The notes under the pieces were generated by a model, which searched no databases, was not told the origin of the DNA, and saw only the letters and a list, made by a program, of their open reading frames with translations. From NCBI RefSeq assembly GCF_029320955.1, contig NZ_CP119757.1, positions 3,100,001-3,164,000 of the forward strand: a stretch of DNA of 64,000 nucleotides, in the 5' to 3' direction. Of the stretch, positions 54,359-62,702 are shown in pieces. This stretch comes from Flavobacterium sp. YJ01 (GTDB taxonomy: Bacteria > Bacteroidota > Bacteroidia > Flavobacteriales > Flavobacteriaceae). Position numbers and translations under genes: made by a program. How positions within the stretch are numbered: the first letter of the stretch is position 1; every line of letters begins with the position of its first letter.

Positions 54359-57300
54359 ATGAAAAGCAAAAATTGTATTAAAACAACAAAGCTGTCATGC
54401 TTTATGACGGTGCTGCTTAGCGTATTTATGATGCAGTTTGGATTGGCACAAGAATCTAAAACTGTAAGTGGAACAATCACTTCGTCTGAAGACGGATTGG
54501 GAGTTCCGGGAGCAACTGTACTTGTACAGGGAACAAAATCGAGTACTGTTACCGATTTTGATGGAAAATATAAAGTGGAAGCCAAAACAGGCGATGTTTT
54601 AGTAATCACTTTCGTGGGATTTAAAACACAAAATATTAAAGTTGGCACCGAAAAAGTTGTCAATGTAGTTTTACAACCAGAAACTTCAGAACTTAAGGAA
54701 ATTGTTGTAATTGGTTACGGTACTCAGAAGAAGAAAGTAAATACCGCTGCAACTTCTTTGGTATCAGGAAAAGACATTCAGCAAGTTGCGAGTCTTGATG
54801 TTACAAATGCTTTACAAGGTCAAGCTTCTGGAGTTTCTGTAACCTCATCTTCTGGTCAGCCGGGTGCGAATATGGTGGTAAATATTCGTGGTGCAGGTAC
54901 AGCAGGAAACAGTGATCCGCTTTATGTTGTAGACGGTGTTGTGGTAGATAACGGAATTGGATATCTTGATCCTTCTATTATTGAAAGGGTTGACGTTTTA
55001 AAAGATGCTTCGGCAGCTTCTATCTACGGAGCAAGAGCAGCAAACGGAGTTATCTTGGTTACAACAAAAAAAGGAAAAGATGGTAAAATGAATGTGTCTT
55101 TCAGTTCGTATACAGGTTTTCAGCAGATTGCTAAAAAACTGGATTTGATGAATACACAAGAGTATACAACTATTATCAATGAAGCTCGTGTAAATTCTGG
55201 ATATTCTCCATTATATACAAAAGCTCAAATTGCCACATTTCCAAATCATGATTGGCAAAATGATTTATTCAACGAAGGAGCAATGAAACAGAATCATTCT
55301 TTATTGATTACTGGCGGTGACCAAAAATCGACTATTGCAACTGGTTTGTCTTACTACGGACAAGAAGGTATGATTGGAGGTTCTACAAGTCAGTCTCAAT
55401 ATGATCGTGTGACTTTTACAGTAAATTCTACGTCAGAAGTGATTAAAGACTATTTGAAAATTGGAGAAAACTTTACATTTTCAAATGTAAAATCAAGCGG
55501 TATTGCCGACGACGGTATTTATAATAATGCTATTAGAGCTTTCTTAAATGCTGCTCCAATTGATGCTGCTTATGATGAAAATGGAGATTTTGCTCGTTCA
55601 ATTATTTCTAATGACGTAACAAATCCTGTTGGATCTTTATACTACAACAACTTCAATCAGACAAAAACAAACCGTTATGTAGGTAACATTTTTGCCGAAT
55701 TAAAAATTATAAAAGATCTGACTTTCAGAACTAGTTTTGGTGTTGATATGACAGACAGTAACTATCGTTCTTTTAGACCAGTTTATTCTCTTTCTTCAAA
55801 TGATAATAATACGGTTTCGAGCGTTACACAAAGTGGTACAAAATCTTTAGGATGGATTTTTGAGAATACACTTCAATACAAATTCAATTTAGCCTCTTCT
55901 CATAATTTCGATGTTTTAGTAGGTACTTCTGCTAAAAAGAATACTTCTGATTATATGGAAGGACAAGGAAGAAACTTGATTTTTGATGATTTTGCACACG
56001 CTTATTTAGATAATGCAAAAGATCCAACATCAAATGTGGTAAAAGGAAATCGTAGAGATTATGCGATTCAGTCTTACTTCGGACGTTTGTTGTATGATTA
56101 TAATAACAAATATTTATTCTCTGCAACAGTTCGTCGTGATGGTTCATCAGAATTTGGTCCAGACAACAAATATGCTATTTTCCCTTCGTTTTCTGCTGGT
56201 TGGAATTTAGATAAAGAAGCTTTCTTTAAAGAAAATAAAGTTTTAAATACTTTTAAAATAAGAGCGAGCTGGGGACAAAACGGTAACGACCAATTTGGCA
56301 GAAGGTTTGCGTATTTGTCAACTGTAAATTCAACAGACAAAACTTATCATTTCGGAACTGGAGATGAAACTCTTTTAGTAGGTTCAAGCCCAGATCAGTT
56401 AGCAAACCGCAACTTAAAATGGGAAACTTCTGAGCAGTTAGATTTAGGTTTTGATGCTACTTTGTTTACCAACTTTACTTTGACTTTTGATTACTACGAT
56501 AAGAAAACTAAAGACTGGTTAGTATTAGCTTCAATCCCAACTTATGCGGGAGCAACTGCACCTTACATTAATGGTGGTGACGTAAGCAATAAAGGTTTTG
56601 AAATTGGTTTAGCATACAGAACTCATTTTGGAAAAGACTGGAATTTTGGTATTAATGCCAACCTTTCTAAAAACAAAAATGAAGTCTTGAGAATTGCTAA
56701 CAACGAAGGAATTATTCACGGAGAATCTAACGTTTTATTCCAAGGTTTAGACGAGATGAACCGTGTTGAGGTTGGAAAACCAATGGGTTATTTCTACGGA
56801 TTAAAAACTGCTGGAATTTTCCAAAATGCAGCTGAAGTTGCTGCAGGAGTTCAGCCAAATGCACAACCTGGAGATGTTCGTTTCGTAGACTTGAATGGTG
56901 ACGGACAAATTGATGCAAATGATAAAACGCAAATAGGAGATCCGAATCCAGATTTTAACTATGGTATCAATTTGGATATTTCATACAAAGCTTTTGATTT
57001 GACAATTAACACTTACGGTACTGCTGGCGGACAAAACGTTTTCGGGATTCACGATTACACTCGTGCGTACACAAACAATACAACAGATGTATTAAACAGA
57101 TGGACAAGTGAAGGAACTTCAAACAGAGTTCCAAGAGTAACTTACGGAACAGATGATAATGGTAACTACACTAAATTCTCTGATTTGTACATTCAAGATT
57201 CAGATTTCTTCAGAATTAAAAATGCTACAATCGGATGTGATTTAACGAAGTTAACAGACAAATTAAAATTCTTCTCTAAATTCAGAGTTTACGTTGCAGG

Positions 57301-57448
57301 AAATAACATTTACACATTCACTAAATACAAAGGAATGGATCCGGAAATTGGTTTCGGAAACGTAAATCAATCTTGGGCTAAAGGAATTGATGTTGGATAT
57401 TACCCACAGCCAAGAACCTACATGATGGGTTTAAATGTTAACTTTTAA
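54359..57448 (+). CDS. SusC/RagA-family TonB-linked outer membrane transporter
   Basis: A 1029-residue TonB-dependent receptor of the SusC type. The signal sequence ends around GLAQESKT, followed by the carboxypeptidase-like domain VSGTITSSEDGLGVPGATVL, the TonB box-like region ELKEIVVIGYGTQKK, and the plug domain (VNIRGAGTAGNSDPLYVVDG, VLKDASAASIYGARAANGVI). The beta-barrel ends with the aromatic strand PRTYMMGLNVNF. Together with the SusD partner it imports oligosaccharides across the outer membrane. It starts a locus with SusD, a surface lipoprotein and glycoside hydrolases. The regulators are divergent upstream. Confidence 0.96.
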   Translation: MKSKNCIKTTKLSCFMTVLLSVFMMQFGLAQESKTVSGTITSSEDGLGVPGATVLVQGTKSSTVTDFDGKYKVEAKTGDVLVITFVGFKTQNIKVGTEKVVNVVLQPETSELKEIVVIGYGTQKKKVNTAATSLVSGKDIQQVASLDVTNALQGQASGVSVTSSSGQPGANMVVNIRGAGTAGNSDPLYVVDGVVVDNGIGYLDPSIIERVDVLKDASAASIYGARAANGVILVTTKKGKDGKMNVSFSSYTGFQQIAKKLDLMNTQEYTTIINEARVNSGYSPLYTKAQIATFPNHDWQNDLFNEGAMKQNHSLLITGGDQKSTIATGLSYYGQEGMIGGSTSQSQYDRVTFTVNSTSEVIKDYLKIGENFTFSNVKSSGIADDGIYNNAIRAFLNAAPIDAAYDENGDFARSIISNDVTNPVGSLYYNNFNQTKTNRYVGNIFAELKIIKDLTFRTSFGVDMTDSNYRSFRPVYSLSSNDNNTVSSVTQSGTKSLGWIFENTLQYKFNLASSHNFDVLVGTSAKKNTSDYMEGQGRNLIFDDFAHAYLDNAKDPTSNVVKGNRRDYAIQSYFGRLLYDYNNKYLFSATVRRDGSSEFGPDNKYAIFPSFSAGWNLDKEAFFKENKVLNTFKIRASWGQNGNDQFGRRFAYLSTVNSTDKTYHFGTGDETLLVGSSPDQLANRNLKWETSEQLDLGFDATLFTNFTLTFDYYDKKTKDWLVLASIPTYAGATAPYINGGDVSNKGFEIGLAYRTHFGKDWNFGINANLSKNKNEVLRIANNEGIIHGESNVLFQGLDEMNRVEVGKPMGYFYGLKTAGIFQNAAEVAAGVQPNAQPGDVRFVDLNGDGQIDANDKTQIGDPNPDFNYGINLDISYKAFDLTINTYGTAGGQNVFGIHDYTRAYTNNTTDVLNRWTSEGTSNRVPRVTYGTDDNGNYTKFSDLYIQDSDFFRIKNATIGCDLTKLTDKLKFFSKFRVYVAGNNIYTFTKYKGMDPEIGFGNVNQSWAKGIDVGYYPQPRTYMMGLNVNF

Positions 57449-57460
57449 ATTTTGAAAACG

Positions 57461-59038
57461 ATGAAAACATATATAAAATTATTTGCCCTTTCAAGCTTAC
57501 TTGTTTTAGGTTCTTGTTCGGAAGATTTTTTAGAAAACGAACCCTACACAGATAAAGTAACAGAGAATTTTTATAAAACTCCTTCTGATGCTTTTGAAGG
57601 TTTGGTAGCCGTTTACGACGTATTGCAAAGAGAAGCTTACGGAACACAATTGATTGTGAGTGAACAAGCTTCTGATAACTGTTTTGGCGGATTTGGTATT
57701 GCAGATCCAACGGTAGATTTACAATGGGATCGCTTTCAGTATACTACAGATAAAGATATGAATGCCTTAACTTGGACAAACTCTTATCTTGGAATTTACA
57801 GAGCTAACATTTTACTAGAAAACTTAAACAAAGTAAACTGGGGTTCAGATACTGCTTTAAAAACGAGATACGAAGCAGAGGCACGTTTCTTAAGAGCACA
57901 CTTTCATTTTCAGGCAGCAAAAATGTTTGGAGATATTATTCCGTTAGATCACACTGTGACTACAAGCGAATTTGAATTGCCAAGACAAGCACCAGAAGTT
58001 ACGTATGCATTAATTGCAAACGATTTAAAATTTGCTGCAGACAATTTAGGGCCAGAAAACTATTCGCAAGCAGGAAATGCCAACTACGGACGTATTACAA
58101 AATGGGCTGCAGAAGCTTATTTGGCTAGAACATTTTTGTTCTACACTGGAACTTATGGTAAAACAGATTTAGCCGGAGTAGTTACAAAAGCTCAGGCAGT
58201 AAATTACATCAATGATGCTGTTAACAATAGTGGACACGGATTAGTTGCTGATTTTGCTAATCTTTGGCTAGCAGCTTCTTTTGCGAATTTTGCAGGAGAA
58301 GATAATACAGAAATGGTTTGGGCAGTTCGTTTCAACGGTTCAGGAAAAGGAAACTGGGATCTTCACGAAGGAAACCGTTTTCAGGTTAACATTGCACCAC
58401 GTGGAGGTTCTATCGGAAGATATGCAACAGGATGGGGAGGAGCAACTGTAAACCCTAAATTGGTTGCAGCTTATGATAATGCCGATACTAGAAAAGCTGC
58501 ATCATTTATTGATTATGTTGGCGAAGGTTTAAATTTTGATGCTCAAGCGAGAGAGCAGCGTCAATACACAGGTTATTCTTGGAAAAAATATTGTCCGATT
58601 ACAAATGAGGCAGGAACAGCAGTTGTAGAAGCTAACGGAGGAAATTTCCAAATTGATAACTATCAGGATTACGCTATTATTCGTTTTTCAGATGTATTAT
58701 TAATGGCTGCCGAACTAAACTTAACAACAAATGCAGCGTTGGCGCAAACAGATTATGATAGAGTTCGTGATCGCGCTTTCAAAAATACGTTGCACAGACT
58801 TCCTATAACTCAAGCTCGTATTATGGAAGAACGTCGTTTAGAATTTGCGTTGGAAGGATTACGTTATTTTGATTTAATCAGACAAGGAATGCCTGCAATG
58901 AAAGCAGCTATAGATAACACGGGAGATTCTCAGTTTGCTGTAACTTTTAGAACAGAAACTCAAGGATGGTTTGCTTTGCCACAATCGCAAATAATACTTT
59001 CAAACGGAACTATTACTCAAAATCCAGGCTGGAATTAA
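57461..59038 (+). CDS. SusD/RagB-family outer-membrane lipoprotein
   Basis: A lipoprotein of about 525 residues (lipobox LVLGSC) with the SusD fold: TPR-like helices, TNSYLGIYRANILLENLNK, EARFLRAHFHFQAAKMFGD, and the C-terminal region RIMEERRLEFALEGLRYFDL typical of SusD. It binds glycan on the cell surface and caps the SusC barrel. An upstream TTG at 57452 would add three residues; I chose ATG 57461. Follows SusC by 12 bp. Confidence 0.95.
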   Translation: MKTYIKLFALSSLLVLGSCSEDFLENEPYTDKVTENFYKTPSDAFEGLVAVYDVLQREAYGTQLIVSEQASDNCFGGFGIADPTVDLQWDRFQYTTDKDMNALTWTNSYLGIYRANILLENLNKVNWGSDTALKTRYEAEARFLRAHFHFQAAKMFGDIIPLDHTVTTSEFELPRQAPEVTYALIANDLKFAADNLGPENYSQAGNANYGRITKWAAEAYLARTFLFYTGTYGKTDLAGVVTKAQAVNYINDAVNNSGHGLVADFANLWLAASFANFAGEDNTEMVWAVRFNGSGKGNWDLHEGNRFQVNIAPRGGSIGRYATGWGGATVNPKLVAAYDNADTRKAASFIDYVGEGLNFDAQAREQRQYTGYSWKKYCPITNEAGTAVVEANGGNFQIDNYQDYAIIRFSDVLLMAAELNLTTNAALAQTDYDRVRDRAFKNTLHRLPITQARIMEERRLEFALEGLRYFDLIRQGMPAMKAAIDNTGDSQFAVTFRTETQGWFALPQSQIILSNGTITQNPGWN

Positions 59039-59056
59039 CTCTAAAACAAATTGATT

Positions 59057-59926
59057 ATGAAACGTATATTATATATAGTATTAGCGGCTGTAACAATCAG
59101 TTCGTTTTTATTCTCTTGCGAGCCTGTTGAAGACCGTGAAAGTTTACCGGCAGTAACACTTACGCCAGAAACACTTGAGTTTTCGATAACTCAAAATGCA
59201 GCAAAAAAGAATGAAGTAATTTTAAAAAATGAAGATCCTGCCGTAATTCCATATTGGAGATATGTTGACAGTAACGGAAACGAACTTGGACATTCTAATA
59301 AAAGTGATGACAAAATAACTTTTCCTTTTGCTGGAAAATATACAGTCTTTTATACGGCCTTCGTTAGAGGAGGTTCAGTAGAAGCTGCCCCAGTAACAGT
59401 AGATGTTCCTCAAAATGATAATACTTTTTTCAGTGATCCGAGATGGAATAAACTAACCAACGGACAAGCAGGAAAAACTTGGGTTTTGTACATGACTGCT
59501 CCATTAGAGTTTATTGGAAACACGCCAAGCTATGTGAACAGAGCTGTAAGCGGTCCAGGATGGTGGCCAAATCTTTCAGACATTTCTTGGGCAGGTTTAG
59601 AGAACAAAGATTGGGGAGAAATTACATTTAATCTTAATGGAGGTTATAATGTTTCGGTAACACAAACCAACCCAACTTTAGGAAGTACGCAAAAAACAAC
59701 CAAAGTAGGAACATTCAATTTCAACCTTACAACAGGCGAAACAAATGATAGAATTTCTTTTAATGGAGGAACAGAAATGCTGCATCCAAACGAGCCAAGT
59801 TATTTTAGTCCTTCTTTCAGTTTTACAAATGTAAAAATTGTAGAACTTACAGAGACAAGTTTATGCTTTATCGCTATTAGAGCAGATGGCGATTATTTAA
59901 TTTATCATTTAGTTCCAAAATCATAA
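59057..59926 (+). CDS. Surface lipoprotein of the PUL (SusE/F-position, PKD-like)
   Basis: A 289-residue lipoprotein (lipobox FLFSC) starting at ATG 59057. It has a PKD/Ig-like strand pattern (KITFPFAGKYTVFYTAFVRG) and an aromatic-rich domain (GPGWWPNLSDISWAGLENKD, WGEITFNLNGGYNVSV) suitable for carbohydrate binding. I do not recognise a named family. Its position directly after SusD is where SusE/SusF-like surface glycan-binding proteins are found, so a binding role is inferred. Confidence 0.75.
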   Translation: MKRILYIVLAAVTISSFLFSCEPVEDRESLPAVTLTPETLEFSITQNAAKKNEVILKNEDPAVIPYWRYVDSNGNELGHSNKSDDKITFPFAGKYTVFYTAFVRGGSVEAAPVTVDVPQNDNTFFSDPRWNKLTNGQAGKTWVLYMTAPLEFIGNTPSYVNRAVSGPGWWPNLSDISWAGLENKDWGEITFNLNGGYNVSVTQTNPTLGSTQKTTKVGTFNFNLTTGETNDRISFNGGTEMLHPNEPSYFSPSFSFTNVKIVELTETSLCFIAIRADGDYLIYHLVPKS

Positions 59927-59939
59927 GTTAGTTAGTTTG

Positions 59940-59988
59940 AAGTCTCAGTCCTAAAAGCATTTTGTAATGTTCTTTAAGACTGAGACTT
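59940..59988 (+). terminator. Possible terminator with long loop after the PUL lipoprotein
   Basis: AAGTCTCAGTC (59940-59950) pairs with GACTGAGACTT (59978-59988), 11 bp with a 27-nt loop, followed by AAATTATTTTATT. The T run is interrupted, so partial termination is likely. Confidence 0.45.
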
Positions 59989-60063
59989 AAATTATTTTAT
60001 TCAGAAATAAACGATATCGATTTTTATTTCTATCTTCAAATTCCAAAAACAAAAAAAGTACCT

Positions 60064-62550
60064 ATGCAAATTAAAAAAAACATAAAAAACATAAGTTTAT
60101 GGGCAGTTGTAGCTGGAGTTTTTTTCTTGAATTCTTGTTCAAAAAAGGAGGATGCATTTATAAACCGAAAAGTTTCTTTTAATACAGATTGGAGTTTTCA
60201 TCTTAATGATAGTATTATCGATAAAGATACTATTGGAGCTTCAACAAAATGGAGAACTTTAGATGTTCCGCACGATTGGAGTATCGAAGGAAAATTTGAT
60301 GAAAAAAGTCCAGCAGGTTATGGCGGAGGATCGCTTAACGGAGGTCTGGGCTGGTACAAAAAAACATTTAAAGTTGAGTATGAAGACAGTACAAAAATAA
60401 CTTCAATCACTTTTGACGGCGTTTACAGAAACAGTGAAGTTTGGATAAACGGACATCATTTAGGAAAACGTCCAAATGGCTATATTGGTTTTCAATATGA
60501 CATGTCGCCTTATTTAAATTACGGAGATAAAACCAACGAAATCATTGTTAAGGTTGACAATTCAAAACAACCTAATTCACGTTGGTATTCGGGTTCAGGA
60601 ATTTTTAGAAATGTTTGGATCGAAACTACAGATAAACTCCACGTAGGACAATGGGGGACGTATATTACAACTCCAAAAGTTACGGCCGAAAAAGCTTCTG
60701 TTAATTTTGAAACAACTATTCAAAACCAATATGCTGAAGAAAAGAAAGCAACGGTAACCACTACTATTTTTAAAGAAGATACTAAAGTAACATCAGTTAC
60801 TCAAAATATAACAATTGATGCCAATGCCAATCAAACTCTAAAACAATCGGCAGAAGTTGAAACGCCGATTTTATGGTCGGTTGAAAAACCAGAATTGTAC
60901 ACAGCAGTTACGGAAATTTCGCTTGACGATAAAATCATCGATCAATACAAAACCAATTTCGGAATCAGAGATTTTAAATTCGATTTGAATAAAGGTTTTA
61001 TTTTGAATGGAAAACAAGTTAAAATAAAAGGAGTTTGTATGCATCATGATTTAGGTCCGTTAGGTTCGGCGATTAATACTCGTGCAATCGAACGTCAATT
61101 GGAAATCATGAAAGAAATGGGCGTAAACGGAATCAGAACTTCTCATAATCCTCCAGCTCCAGAACTTTTAGATCTTTGTGATAAAATGGGTTTCATTGTC
61201 ATGGATGAAGCTTTCGACATGTGGAAACAAAACAAAACGAAATACGATTATGCTAATGATTGGGACAAATGGCACAAAAAAGACCTAATTGATCAATTGC
61301 TTCGCGACCGAAATCATCCAAGTATTTTTGTTTGGAGTATCGGAAATGAAATCCCAGAACAATGGAATGAAAAAGGTGTTGAAATTGCCAAAGAATTGGC
61401 GACGATTACACGTGAGTACGATAAAACACGTCCGTTAACCGCAGCGATGAATCCGCCGGTAAATATGAATATTGATGAAGTGACTTTACAATTCGAGAAA
61501 AAAAATGTTCAGTTTAATGCCATTGCAAAATCTGGAGTTTTAGATTTAATCGGATACAATTATGCACATCAAACGTATGAACATCATTTAAAAAACTTTC
61601 CGAATACGCCATTTATTGCAACCGAAACGACTTCAGGTTTACAAACAAGAGGATATTACGATGCCATTTCAGACACCATTAAAAAATGGCCAGTTAGCTG
61701 GGATAAAAAATTTGATGGAGGCAATCCTGGAAATACCGTTTCAGCTTACGATCAAGTGCAAACGCCTTGGGGTTCAACTCACGAAGCGACTTGGAAAGTC
61801 ATTAAAAAACATGATTTCCTTTCAGGAATGTACATTTGGACAGGTTTCGATTATATCGGAGAACCAACTCCGTACGAATGGCCATCTGTAAGTTCTTATT
61901 TCGGAATTGTAGATTTAGCCGGTTTCCCGAAAGACGTTTATTATATGTACCAAAGTGAATGGACAGATAAAACCGTTCTTCACATTTTTCCGCATTGGAA
62001 TTGGAAAGCTGAACAAACAGTTGATGTTTGGGCATACTACAATAAAGCCGATGAGGTGGAACTTTTCGTAAACGGAAAATCTGTTGGAAAAAGAAGTAAA
62101 AAAGGCGAAGATTTACACGTAATGTGGAGAATTCCTTTTGAAGCAGGAACTTTAAAAGCCATTTCTCGTAAAGGTGGAAAAGTGGTTTTAGAAAAAGAAA
62201 TTAAAACAGCTGGAAATCCTTCGCAACTAAAATTAACTGCTGACAGAAGTACCATCAAAGCTGATAAAAATGATTTGTCTTTTGTAACCGTAGATATTTT
62301 AGATGATAAAGGAACTTTGGCTCCAAATGCAAATAACGAAATTAATTTCTCTTTAAAAGGAAACGGAAAAATCGTAGGCGTTTGCAGTGGAGATCCAGTT
62401 AGTCATGAATCGTATAAAGGAAATAAACATACCGCTTTGGCTGGAAAATGTTTGGTTATTGTACAATCAGGAGATAAATCGGGAAGATTGGAATTAACCG
62501 CAAGTGCAAACGGATTGAAACAATCCACAATTGTAATTACAACAGAATAA
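60064..62550 (+). CDS. Glycoside hydrolase family 2 enzyme (beta-galactosidase-like), lipoprotein
   Basis: An 828-residue lipoprotein (lipobox FFLNSC). Order: sugar-binding domain (VPHDWSIEGKFDEKSPAGYG, FDGVYRNSEVWINGHHLGKR), immunoglobulin-like domain, TIM barrel (KIKGVCMHHDLGPLGSAINT, GVNGIRTSHNPPAPELLDLC), then DUF4982-like and Ig-like C-terminal domains (KADEVELFVNGKSVGKRSKK). The acid/base is Glu429 in FVWSIGNEIPEQW and the nucleophile Glu521 in PFIATETTSG. It probably removes a beta-linked galactose or related residue in the periplasm or at the surface. In the context of the SusC/SusD locus it acts on the imported glycan. Confidence 0.93.
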   Translation: MQIKKNIKNISLWAVVAGVFFLNSCSKKEDAFINRKVSFNTDWSFHLNDSIIDKDTIGASTKWRTLDVPHDWSIEGKFDEKSPAGYGGGSLNGGLGWYKKTFKVEYEDSTKITSITFDGVYRNSEVWINGHHLGKRPNGYIGFQYDMSPYLNYGDKTNEIIVKVDNSKQPNSRWYSGSGIFRNVWIETTDKLHVGQWGTYITTPKVTAEKASVNFETTIQNQYAEEKKATVTTTIFKEDTKVTSVTQNITIDANANQTLKQSAEVETPILWSVEKPELYTAVTEISLDDKIIDQYKTNFGIRDFKFDLNKGFILNGKQVKIKGVCMHHDLGPLGSAINTRAIERQLEIMKEMGVNGIRTSHNPPAPELLDLCDKMGFIVMDEAFDMWKQNKTKYDYANDWDKWHKKDLIDQLLRDRNHPSIFVWSIGNEIPEQWNEKGVEIAKELATITREYDKTRPLTAAMNPPVNMNIDEVTLQFEKKNVQFNAIAKSGVLDLIGYNYAHQTYEHHLKNFPNTPFIATETTSGLQTRGYYDAISDTIKKWPVSWDKKFDGGNPGNTVSAYDQVQTPWGSTHEATWKVIKKHDFLSGMYIWTGFDYIGEPTPYEWPSVSSYFGIVDLAGFPKDVYYMYQSEWTDKTVLHIFPHWNWKAEQTVDVWAYYNKADEVELFVNGKSVGKRSKKGEDLHVMWRIPFEAGTLKAISRKGGKVVLEKEIKTAGNPSQLKLTADRSTIKADKNDLSFVTVDILDDKGTLAPNANNEINFSLKGNGKIVGVCSGDPVSHESYKGNKHTALAGKCLVIVQSGDKSGRLELTASANGLKQSTIVITTE

Positions 62551-62562
62551 TAAGTTACGATC

Positions 62563-62593
62563 TATCCTAACAGGTTTCCAAAACCTGTTAGGT
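62563..62593. repeat. Dispersed palindrome, first copy
   Basis: The inverted-repeat core CCTAACAGGTTT-CC-AAACCTGTTAGG. A near-exact reverse-complement copy is at 62647-62678. Confidence 0.85.
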
Positions 62594-62646
62594 ATCAATA
62601 GATTTTTGAGGTATTAAAATATTTTTATTAAAGTATTAAAATAAAA

Positions 62647-62678
62647 TACCTAACAGGTTTTGGAAACCTGTTAGGATA
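62647..62678. repeat. Dispersed palindrome, second copy (inverted)
   Basis: CCTAACAGGTTT-TGG-AAACCTGTTAGG. It is the reverse complement of 62563-62593 except for one extra base in the centre. The pair frames a 53-nt AT-rich spacer. Confidence 0.85.
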
Positions 62679-62702
62679 AACTAACATCTAGATTATTAAC
62701 CA

